64,000 bases of DNA from Incurvaria masculella. Lineage: Eukaryota > Arthropoda > Insecta > Lepidoptera > Incurvariidae. Below the pieces are notes generated by a model, which saw only the letters and a list, made by a program, of their open reading frames with translations, searched no databases and was not told where the DNA came from. Below, in pieces: positions 10,216 to 22,200 of this stretch. Both the position numbers and the translations under genes were made by a program. The stretch's first letter is position 1. Each line of letters begins with the position of its first letter. Location: the NCBI GenBank assembly GCA_946894095.1, contig OX335651.1:1262501-1326500 (forward strand), read 5' to 3'.

Positions 10216-13200
10216 CTGAAAGTTCAAAATTGTCAGCGGAAGGTCACACACAGAAGGATGAAATAAGTACAATAGTTACATAAGGTCTTACAACGACAAC
10301 ATTAAAGCATTAAAATGAATGCAAACATTTTTGGTCAGGACATTCGTCTGAAGTAGAATTCAAACTTGCGTCCGTTGGATTACATGCCCACTGCTCTACC
10401 GCTGAGTTTGTTCTTAACATTAATCGGACGTGATTTTTTCCCTCTTATGAATATATAGTTATATTGAAAAATGAAGTGTCAGCAATAGATCTTTAAAACA
10501 GTGTCGTCGGAACTATATTTATAATAAGTCCAGCATTAAGTCAAAGACAGACGTCTCTGTGCATGAAGTGGTGAAGACATTAATTTAAGAAAGAAATATA
10601 CCTAAATTAAATTGCGATTAATTGATAGAAAAGCTAATAAATCAACTAAACATCCTTCGCTCATTAGACGAGCCACCAACTTACCGAAAAATCTTTCTTC
10701 AATGTCTCCAGCATACCCTTCAATTCTTTCAATTGACTTTTAGGCAGGGCCTGGAAGAACTTCCGCAGAGGTCCGTATATGACACACGTGAATAGTGAGT
10801 TCGAAAGGCCAACCATCTTTTTTAAGAACTCTGGCCAGATCGATACCCACTTCTCAGGATTTTTCGGGTCTGTGTAGATGTTGCCTACGCCTTTGATCGC
10901 CATCAAAACCCGTGAGCTGATTTCCCAGATGTGTTCCGAGTTATTTATCTTGACCTGGAACAGTTTGAACGCTTTCGACATTTCGAATAGATTTAGACTA
11001 TATATCGTCCTCAACGCCATTAACAAGAACTATATACTTATTTTTCGCAGCCTCATAATTAAATAACTTATTGATTACCATACCCAAAAATTCATTAGAC
11101 TCTGAGCATTTTTAATACAAGTGTCTTTAATTCTTTATTTTTGTAAAAGTAATTTCAAAATGGTAATGACATAAGGACATGCGGACAGAAGCACAGATGC
11201 ACACGACGAACTTATATAGATTCCGTTTTTGGTATTTGAACACAGAAGAAAGGTAGTTAAACATTATTTATTCGTAATTTAAGAGAATTACAACAAGCTC
11301 AATCGCACATATCATCAATCATATATCAATCGTACATATATTTGAATTTTTAGCATAGAGGGAAAATTTAAGGCAGTCAGGCCTCCCTGTCTGTCTGGAT
11401 GCAGCTTTAGCATTTCGTTTCTTCTCTTCAGATAGCAAGATAGATTAGTGCGCCAATATACGAAATCATATATCATGGTAAAGTCGAAGCCTGCCAAAAA
11501 AATTATTTTGATGTTGATACAATCTTTTACAAGACCTAACTCACCAGTTCAACTTCGATGCCGTGAGCTTCCTTGAAGTAATCTCTAACTTTCTTGAGGG
11601 CTAGCCTAACATCGGCTCCGATCTTGTTGGCAACATTGCTCGTATCACCATCCATATAGCAAAATTTAATCTTCTTTATGTCAATCTGAAAGCATAATTT
11701 ACCATATTGTTTTCTTTATCAATAGAACTACCGGTTTATTGATTCTTGCTTAGAAACTATTGATTTAATTGCTTTTGAGGGTCTTCTTTAAACGAATATG
11801 CATGTTACATCAAATACCTTCAGATTATCGTAAAGGGAATGGTCAAATCGAATGATTGACTGTTGGCTGTATATAACCTATTTTATGGATTTACATCAAC
11901 TACAAATAATTACAGAATAATTATATGTAACTATTTTTGACCTCCTGGAAGTATGACGGGAGTACGTACTGTAATAGACCTACATTACTGCTGACACTAG
12001 CATTCTCACGGTTTTACTATATAAAGGGCGCTGTCGCCAAGCAATTAAGTTCAGTCAACATTCAGAGTCAATCGCGTGCGGATGCGCTGCCGAAATCCGT
12101 GTATTATCTAAGTCCGTATATAAATCCAAGTTGTCCTGTAAATCAATTCAATTCTGTGTTTCAAAGTGTTTTCTTAGTTTTCTTCCAAAACTAAGTGGTG
12201 TCAGAACTGATAGAAAATCTGTGCTAAAGTTGTGAACCTTATCAAATAAATTGTGTTATAAGAAAAGTGTTTTTTAAAAACCTATTCAAAAGTGCCGTCA
12301 CAACAAATTGGTGTCCGAGAAGTGGGATCCTGTTCAGCGATATCCAGCCCCTGGACTAGCCATCAGCGACAGTAAGCCTCGCCGCCTTGGTGGTTGAGTC
12401 TGCCTGACTGGTCCAGAAAGGCGGATAGATCCCGCCACACCGCGTCCACATCACGGTCTTCTGTGTCCTCGGATCCAGCGACATTTAGCCTCACCGCCCC
12501 GGTGGTTGAGCCTGCCTGCCCGAGCCAACAGCTGACTAAACCAACGACTTCTCGCCTATCCAGATCATGTTCCAGTTCCTGTAAGTTTAAAACTTAAACT
12601 ACTTCATGTCCGAAGAGGAAATCAACTCTTTATCCGGATCAAGCCGATCATCAACCCCCAGCGTAATCGCAAAAATGTCGGACAAAGTCCCATTAACTGT
12701 CCTCATTAAGTTCGTGAAGCCCTTCAATGGACAAAGGGAAGCATTGCCAGCTTTCCTAACAAACTGCGATAATGCCGTCGATCTGGCAAACGACGAGCAG
12801 CAGAATATAATATTCAAGTACATACTATCCCAGCTTGAGGGAAAAGCACAAGTTGCAGCATCCCTTAGAGTATTTGAAACCTGGAAGGATCTTAAACTAT
12901 TCCTGAGGAGTACTTTTGGTGAACAAAAGCACCACGCGCATCTTCTAGCGGACCTCCAGAATTGCCGCCAAAATCTGAACGAGCCCGTAACTCAATTCTC
13001 ATTGAGGTTGGAAGGATGCCTCACCCGTCTCCAGGCAGACCTACACCACAGTTGCAGAAACAAAGCCGAACTTGTAGGCAGGGTCGCCGAAATAGACGAC
13101 CTCGCCCTTAACGCGTTTATAATCGGTGTTAGTCCTAGTATAGCTACTGTTTTAAGGTGCAGGAACCCATCGAGTCTTAACGAAGCCGTAGGACTTGCAA

Positions 13201-16200
13201 TAGAGGAGGAGAAAGTCCTTAAACTCACTCGACCTCCCCCTACTTACTTCAAACCTACCCCTCCGAAAGGTCCATTCCCGAAATATAATAACTATAATCG
13301 GCCGGTTAACACAAATGAAAACCGACCTAATTCATTCTCAGCGCCGAAGTCAGGCGATAAAACGTGCTTCTATTGCAAGAAGCCTGGTCATGTTATCTCA
13401 GAGTGTCGGAAGCGCCAGTACAATAACAGTCACCGGACACCTGAGACCAACAACGGGCCCAGCTCCCGTGAGAACGGCGCTCAGCGATTCGCAGAACCGC
13501 GCCGCCCTTCTCAAGATATGAGACAACCGGCACCACGTGTGCATTTCAATGACTCAGCAGAATATTACGAAGATTTAAATGCCTAAAGGTTCCGGAGCCG
13601 TGCCTTCCGAAGCCTAGTTATAAACATGGCACAAAATCTGTTGACTTTAATTATAAACAAACGATTGACTCTGACTCTTTGCTAAATCTGAAATATACTA
13701 ACTCTGAACCGAAATCCGACGACTCTACTAAATCTGTACAAAATCTGAAATCTTCTAACTCTGCTAAATCTGTACAAAATCCGAAACATGCTTACTACGC
13801 TAACTCTGTTCAAAATCTGAAGCATGCTAACTCCGCTAAATCTGAAATTATTCCGAAATCTACTAACTCTGCTAAATCTGTACAAAATCCGAAACATGCT
13901 TACTACGCTAACTCTGTTCAAAATCTGAAGCATGCTAACTCCGCTAAATCTGAAATTATTCCGAAATCTACTAACTCTGCTAAATCTGTACAAAATCCGA
14001 AACATGCTTACTACGCTAACTCTGTTCAAAATCTGAAGCATGCTAACTCCGCTAAATCTGTCCTAAATCATGAACCAACTAACTCAGCTAACTCCGTCCT
14101 AGATCCGAATCCTGCCAAATCCGTCGAAAATCCGAACTCTGCTAAATCCGTTCCAAATCCGAATCCAGTTCCGAACCCGAATCCAGCTAACTCCGTTCCA
14201 GATCCGATTCCTACTAACTCTGCCGAAAATCTGTTTACTAAATCTGACGAAACTCACGAAATCTCGAAATCTGAATTAAAAGTTTTTGAAATTAATACAA
14301 AATCGAAAATCTCGTTACCACATACTCATGTCTATACCCGCTACTCACATAGGCCACTATGCCTACTTGTGGACACAGGGTCATCAGTAAGCCTAATTAA
14401 GGAATCTTCCCTTGAGATAAAGCCCAAGCTCGATGACTTCAAGGTCAAGCTTAAAGGGATAGAAAACGGAGATTCATACTGTCTAACCAGCGGCACTTTT
14501 ATGATGCCGTTTGGAACAGTGAAATCTGACAAAACCTCTTTATCTTTTAATTTTCACGTCGTTTCTGAAATCTGTATTAATTACGACGGAATCATAGGTA
14601 ATGACTTTTTCTTTGAAAATAACGTAACTATTGACTATGAAACTAACTCTATTACAATCGGAGATCAAACCCTGAAACTACTTTTTGAAGAAAGTATATT
14701 TACTATTCCGCCTCATTCGGAATGTGTTATCGAGTGCTCGGTGAAACCAGCATTAGGTCACCGGCTCGAGCCCGACAACTCTTATCTCTCGCTAAGTCAG
14801 CAAATTTCTCGCGGCGTGTATATAACCGACTCCATTGTTCAACTTAAACGTAACCGACGCGTTAACGTTATAGTATCGAATACGACTAACTCGGAAATTA
14901 AAATTAAAAATCACAAAATTGAACTCACCCCTATTTCCGAAATCAAGGAACCCGAACAAACTTTTGCCGAATTCAACCTAAATCACGTAAATCAGCGAAA
15001 TCTCCCGAGATCGGACAAAACTACCCTTAGCCGTCATCAGCTTGTTCTCAACCAAATCCGGACTGATCATTTGGACGTAAATGAAAAACAACCCTTATTA
15101 GACTTTTGTGCAAAATACACAGATATATTTCACTTAGATGGAGAACAACTGACGACAACGAGTGCTATAAAACATGAGATCGACACTCAAAACAACCCTC
15201 CGGTCCATGTAAAATCTTATCGATTTCCGGAGTGTCACAAGGATGAAGTTGAAAAACAAATTCGGAAAATGCTTGAGCAAAATATTATTCGTCCGTCTAT
15301 GTCCCCGTGGGCCGCACCGATCTGGGTGGTCCCGAAAAAACTGGATTCCTCAGGGAAACAAAAGTGGCGCATTGTCGTGGACTATCGCCGTCTGAACGAC
15401 ATCACGGTGTCTCAGGTCTACCCGCTTCCTCTCATCACTGATATCCTCGACCAGTTAGGCCAATGTAAATACTTTACTACTCTGGACCTAGCGTCAGGAT
15501 TTCATCAGATCGAGATGTCACCTCAAGACGCGAGTAAAACCGGATTCTCCGTGATTACCAATGGCATTTCAGGTCACTTCGAATTTACTCGGATGCCATT
15601 CGGTTTGAAAAATGCACCGTCCACTTTTCAAAATCTTATGAACAATGTGCTGTCAGGTCTACAAGGCGTACACTGTTTTGTCTACCTAGACGATATTGTT
15701 CTCTATTCCCGTGACGTAAGCTCTCATATTGAAAAGCTAGATCTTGTTTTTGAGAGGCTGCGTCAATTCAACTTGAAATTACAGCCGGACAAGTGTGAGT
15801 TCCTTCACAAGGAAGTGGCTTACCTTGGGCACATAATTTCACGAGAAGGTCTGGCTCCTAATCCTGATAAAGTCAAGGCCGTCGCCGAATATCCTGTTCC
15901 TAGAAACCCGAAGGAAATAAAGTCGTTCCTAGGATTAATAGGCTATTATCGCCGCTTTATACAGAACTTCTCGCATATCTCGAAACCCCTGACGTCTCTC
16001 TTGAAAAAGGACGCTCATTTTGGTTGGACAGATAGCCAGCAAAATGCGTTCCAAATACTGAAGAACAAACTTATTTCTGCTCCGATACTTCAGTATCCTA
16101 GATTTGACCTCCCTTTCATTTTGACCTGTGACGCTTCAGCCCATTCCGTCGGCTGTGTACTAAGTCAAAACCAGGGTCAAGGTCAAGGTCAAAATCAGGA

Positions 16201-19200
16201 TCGGCCAATCGCATTTGCGTCTCGCAAGTTAAATAGCGCGGAAGGTAACTACAGTGTTACTGAAAAGGAGTGTGTTGCGATCATATTTGGCACCCAGACT
16301 TTCAGACCGTACTTATTTGGCCGCACATTCACTATAGTTACCGATCACCGTCCGCTTACCTGGCTATTTAACGTCAAAGACCCCTCATCTAGATTAGTCC
16401 GTTGGAGACTAAAGCTAGAAGAATTCGACTACAAGATAGTGTATAAACCCGGCGCTATTAATAACAACGCCGATGCACTTTCCCGTATACCTGTCAATGT
16501 CAACGAATCTTCTAGTACTACCTACGAAGACTATCTGAAAATATCCCGATCATCTAGGATCCCGTATGACACAGACATCATTGAACACAATGAGAGCCTC
16601 TTAAAGACCCATTGTTCCCATGTGCTATACCCGACTGCCCTAGATTTAGATGAATCCATCCCCTTTTGTAAACAAATTCTTGAGCTGTCCACTGAAAATC
16701 CTTCGTTCAGGGATGACGAAAGAGAGTTGTTCACCTACTGGATTACATCTAATGAAAAGCAGCATTTTGTTCATCTTTTCTTACGGGTACATCACTACGA
16801 AGAGATGTCATACAGACGTATATTCGAAATCTTGCAGAGCTTTAAAACAGGATTCATGATTGTGCACAATGAGATTAAGGAGATCGCTATTTCTGATTTC
16901 AAAGATCCTTATTCTCAACTGTCTTACACTAAAATATACAACATGCTGTTGCATATATTTCATGACACTAAAATCAAAATCCACGTGTATAAGAATAAGA
17001 TCATTTACCCAACTCCCCCGGAAGTCGAAAAGATTTTGCGCGAAAACCACGATACCCCGGTCGCAGGACACCCAGGATTCGCGAGGATGTTTAATCGTAT
17101 CAGCCAATCGTTCTTTTGGAAAAATATGCGTGCCGACATAAAAAACTATATAAAGAAATGTAAATCATGTCAAATAAACAAACCCTTGCGTAAAACTAAT
17201 AGAGCCCCAATGGAGATAACGAGCACCAGTACTAAACCTTTTGAGAGGATCGCTCTCGATATTGTAGGTCCCCTGCCCGAGTCAGGTGTGCACCAGTTCA
17301 AATACATCATGACGTTGCAAGACGATCTCACTAAATTCTTTACCGCGTATCCCCTTATCACTACCTCAGCTGAGCAGACAGCAACACAGCTGATTCACTT
17401 TATCGCTCACTTTGGCATTCCTAAAACTGTCTTAACTGATCAAGGATCTAACTTCATTTCCGAACTATTCAAAAACGTCTGTGACTTATTTAAAATCAAA
17501 AATATATTTTCATCCCCTTACCATCCTCAAACTAATGGCGCACTCGAAAGGAGTCACGCCACCCTTAAGGAATATTTAAAATCTTTCGTAAATGAAAATC
17601 AAAATAACTGGCATCAATTTCTTCATACCGCTATACTAGCGTATAATACGAATGTCCATACAACAACTAAGTACTCGCCATACGAACTTTTATTCGGCTA
17701 CGAGCCCTATATCCCTAACTCAGTATATAACGAAAACCCCAACTTGACTTACCCCGAATACATCCGTGCGTTAAAATATAGAATGAACCTAAGTAGAGAA
17801 AAGGCCCTTGAGCACATAGCGAATAGCAAGGAGACCTCTAAGCGATATTACGACCATCATTCACGCGAAACACAAGATAAATCCGGAGACCTCGTGTATA
17901 TTAAGAATCACCCCAGACAATCCAAATCACTATCTCCGATTTGGAAAGGCCCATTTAAACTAATTAAACTAAACGGTAGACACACCGCTACCCTGCTGAT
18001 AAACAGGAAGCATGTGCGTCACCACTTCGACGAGCTGAAACCAGCTCACGAATGAGTAGATTAAATTTAGAATTTTAGGAAAACATAAATATAATTTACC
18101 CTATTAAAATAGATATTACTTTTCTTCTATTTCAGGATAATACTCTTCGCTATAAGCACAGCAAGATGCTTCATACAACCTATAGTGCATAGTCCTGGCC
18201 TATACTTCGATCCCGAAGGCACAGTTCAATACTCTGACGATTATTGGAACGTGGTAACTCACGTAGACCTTTCGTATATAGAACCACACCTAAAAAATGT
18301 CGAAACTAATATGAATATCTTAAGTTCTATATGCCATACCTACCAACAACATCGCCGTTTCAGTAATCTTTGTAACGCTACAATCCAACCCCTTAATGTC
18401 TTACTGCAGCAAGATTTTTCTCATCTGGAATCTTTGTCTCACATTATCTCAAATGATAGAGCTAAGCGAAGCCTCATGAATTTCGGAGGATCTATTCTTA
18501 AATTTTTCTTTGGAACATTAGTCTCTTCAGATGCTGAAAAATATAATAACGCCATAGAACACTGCGAGCAGGACGAAACTCAGATAACCAACCTAATGAA
18601 GGAAAACATCCACGTCGTCCAATCTACTATTAACTCTTTTAACGAAACTATTTCGAAGCTTAACTCTAACGAAATAATATTAAATAATGGAATAACATTT
18701 ATGAATACATTAATAAGAAATATATCTAATGAAAGTACTCAGTTTAAAATCTATATAAGAATAAACTCCCTTGGATCCGCGATGGAAAGCTCACTCCTTA
18801 CTCTTTCTTTCGCCCTTGAAAATACTATAAACTCCATTCTTTTTGCTAAACTTAACACCCTACATCCTTTTGTAATCACCCCCACTAAGCTTCTTTCGGA
18901 ATTAAATATCCATAGTAATAGATTTATTAAAAGTAGAGATTTTCCCGTAGCACTTAATATTAATAATATCCACACCCTTACGGATATCTCGCAATTATTT
19001 TCATACTATCTAGACAAGAAGATAATATTCGTTCTAAGAATACCCTTAGTGCAACCGACGAAATATATCCTTTACAAAATTATTCCTCTCCCGACTCCGC
19101 ATGACTCAGCTATCGCAAGTACCTATGCGCTCATCTCGCCAACTTTCAAGTTCATGGCTATCAAGCAAGATAAGCTAATGTACTCACCTGTCGAGAACCT

Positions 19201-22200
19201 CGAACTTTGTAAACGAACCGATAAGAGTCACTATGTTTGTCCTTTAGAAAATGTTTATTCTGCCATAACCAACCCTTGTTGTGAAACTAAATTAATTTCA
19301 GAGATAGTTACTACCCTTCCGATAGAATGTAATTTTAAAATCATTTATGCAGAAGTCGATATTTGGCAGCGACTCAATAACAATAAGTGGATTTTTGTAC
19401 AATCCAAATCTAGCAAAGTAAGTATTAAATGTAATGATAGCTATAAAGATTTTACTATTATTGGCACTGGAATTCTAACCCTACCTGTGAATTGTATTGC
19501 ATATCATAAACTGTTAACTTTTAAGCCTGTTTTGTTTGAAAATATTACAGTGCAACCCTTAACTTCTAATTTTGATATTATAAATGATGACTGTTGTGTT
19601 CAAGAAAATTTTAACGAAAGTTTACAAAATATGTCTCCGATAAAATTGTCTAATATAGATCTAGACTCTTTGAGATATTCATCTCACAAATTGGACCATC
19701 TAAGTGATGAATTAAATAAAATAAAAACTCAACCGCATTATATAAAATATGGAAACATTTATTCTGGCCTTGTATACTTAGCATCTTCATGTATAATATC
19801 TTACCTTGTATACAAACTTTACAAATACATGTGTTGTAACAATGCAAATCTATGTATTAAAGTATATAATCAGTGTTATAACAAGAGACTCGCTAGAAGC
19901 TCTTCTAAAGTAAGTAACTCAATAGAAATGTCAGAAATCCAAACTTCTGAAGATGATGTAACATCTATTACGCCAAGTTGTGCTAGAAAAGCTATGCTTA
20001 GAACTAAGATCAATGTAAACCACTAGTGTACATTGTAAACCACTAGTGTATTGAATGTCAAATTTTGTATTTCATGGATTGTATAGCTATGTAAATCAGT
20101 TTCAATCATTTTTCTAGTATGACACTTAACTTTGTGATAGCCTTGGAAGCAGTTTAACTCCTCGCTTTCTTTTGTCTATCCTGAAAGCTGCGAGGTTTCC
20201 CAGGGGAGCTGTAATAGACCTACATTACTGCTGACACTAGCATTCTCACGGTTTTACTATATAAAGGGCGCTGTCGCCAAGCAATTAAGTTCAGTCAACA
20301 TTCAGAGTCAATCGCGTGCGGATGCGCTGCCGAAATCCGTGTATTATCTAAGTCCGTATATAAATCCAAGTTGTCCTGTAAATCAATTCAATTCTGTGTT
20401 TCAAAGTGTTTTCTTAGTTTTCTTCCAAAACTAAGTGGTGTCAGAACTGATAGAAAATCTGTGCTAAAGTTGTGAACCTTATCAAATAAATTGTGTTATA
20501 AGAAAAGTGTTTTTTAAAAACCTATTCAAAAGTGCCGTCACAACAGTACGTACTAACCATGAGGAATAACTTTCTCGAGTCGTAGCTACATGCAATATCA
20601 ATGATGAAGTAGTTAGATGCTTAATGTATAGAAAGAACTTTATGATTACATCTATGTAGCTTTGTTGTGACATATAACTGTCCACTTAAAGAATAGATGA
20701 CATTGTTAATCAATGGCTGTCAGATTAGGCACTAGAAGAATATGTAAACATCGCTTTTCACTCGATACCCCTTTGTCACCTTCTTGTCTAACGAGAGCTG
20801 CGAATGCCGCGTGTCACTGAGTACCCTCAGCATGAGAGGCAAGTCCTCGGCGTAGCGTGTCAAGGGACCCAGCGAGAAGTAATCGTCCCATTCGAGGTCC
20901 GTGCAGCTGGGGTTGTGTCCTGAAATGTAATGTTAAGATCGCTTACGTCTGTGTATTCCTTCTAAATTGTACCTACAACATTTTAATTCTTCTTGAACTA
21001 TGTGTAATTCCAACTTTAAAGGTTCCTTGCTTTTATCGTTCTACTTTTTGCCTTCGTGATTTTACCGTCCTCCTCAACAACCTAAATAATTACAACGTTA
21101 TAGTTTACCAGTTCAGCCTCGTGCGCTTACATCCACGGCCAATAAATAAATTAAACTGCCATAGCCGACAGCAGGAAATAGTCGGCTACGAAACTGCCCA
21201 ACACATATGATTTAGATTGTATCGGTTATTTGTCAGAACATTGATGGGTAGGTAGCCTACAAGCATGAAATCAATTGTGGGGGTAAGCGTTAAGGCAAAA
21301 TACAGCAATTAATCAAAATAACTGTCCAACAAAGTGGTAGTTTCGAAATTGGTGGTAAATAATAAGACCTAATAAAAAAACTACTAACCTTCAGTGGAAA
21401 CTATACGTGGTGTTGGCTTATGACCGTAAACCCCAGCGAACATGGCAGGCAGACGCAGAGACCCGGCAATGTCGGATCCGATGCCCACGACAGAAGCTGC
21501 TGAAGCCAACAGAGCCACCTGGGAACAAACTCACTCTACATTCATACCATCAGCCCTCAGCCATCATAATTTTAACAATCAGATCGCTTGTTTCTTTGTT
21601 GTCTGTTTCATTTTGTTTATTTGCTGGACTTGTTGTTTCCTCGGTATTAGAAACTAGAGAATACGCGATAGTATGGTGTAGAACCTATATTAAACTGTCT
21701 TATTGTTGGGTCACCCGATTTATGAAGTTCGGAAAATAAAGTTGTATGTGTGGAAAACAAAATCGATCGAATCGAAGAAGTTCGATCGAACAAAATCGAT
21801 CGAATCGAAGAAGTTCAATGTAGAGGTGCTTACATATTTATGCGGGACAAATTTTCAGATGTCCCATTTTGTTTTTTTTTTCTGGAACCGGTGTAGGATA
21901 TATATAACCAGATACACTATCATAATGCCACACAGGCACTAGGTGCCTTGACAGGACCCTACGTCTATTGACGGCTACACACAAATTGGTAGAAAACACA
22001 GGCAATTTTTATTTTTTGTCGGCATCAATGGCCCAGTGGCGCGGCGCGGAAGTTAAGCAACGCTGGGTCCGGTCTGGTCTTGGATGGGTGACCTTTCGAC
22101 CGTTGAGAGAGGCTGGCCGTGGTTCGGATTCCACGTTAAACTGTAGGTCCCCTTCCTTACTTCCTAGTTGGTAGGGTTAATCCCGCCCGGGTTGGTACCA

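Larger units (their letters stand above)
11970..20545 (+). mobile_element. Complete endogenous retrovirus, errantivirus (Gypsy group)
   Basis: An 8576-bp element bounded by two 336-bp LTRs (11970-12305 and 20210-20545) that begin TG and end CA and show no difference on base-by-base reading. GTAC lies directly outside both ends (11966-11969 and 20546-20549). The flanks can also be read as an eight-base GTACGTAC duplication. The order is LTR, primer site, leader, gag, pol, env, purine tract, LTR. Gag, pol and env are all open with their expected catalytic or processing motifs. Env after pol places it with the insect errantiviruses, such as gypsy of Drosophila and TED of moths. Identical LTRs imply a very recent insertion. 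It sits in FAAH2 intron 6, opposite to the gene. Whether it is active cannot be told from sequence alone. Confidence 0.95.

Noticed and set aside
10990..11012. Alternative acceptors for FAAH2 exon 8
   Set aside because: AG sites at about 10998 and 11010 leave one leftover base where exon 7 ends on a whole codon, so only the site at 11030 keeps the frame.
13682..14041. Minus-strand open frame of 119 codons with repeated segments
   Set aside because: It is the complement of the 108-bp repeat in the Pol linker. Its periodicity comes from that repeat and it has no features of its own.
18185..18187. GTG at 18185 as env start
   Set aside because: Non-ATG starts of this kind are not expected in animals, and it would omit the hydrophobic N-terminus supplied by splicing.
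18166..18192. ATG at 18166 as env start
   Set aside because: It is in another frame and stops after eight codons. The env frame is open back to the splice acceptor instead.
22021..22100. Functional 5S rRNA gene
   Set aside because: Only the internal promoter part of 5S is similar. The outer stems are missing and the sequence runs into the SINE body.
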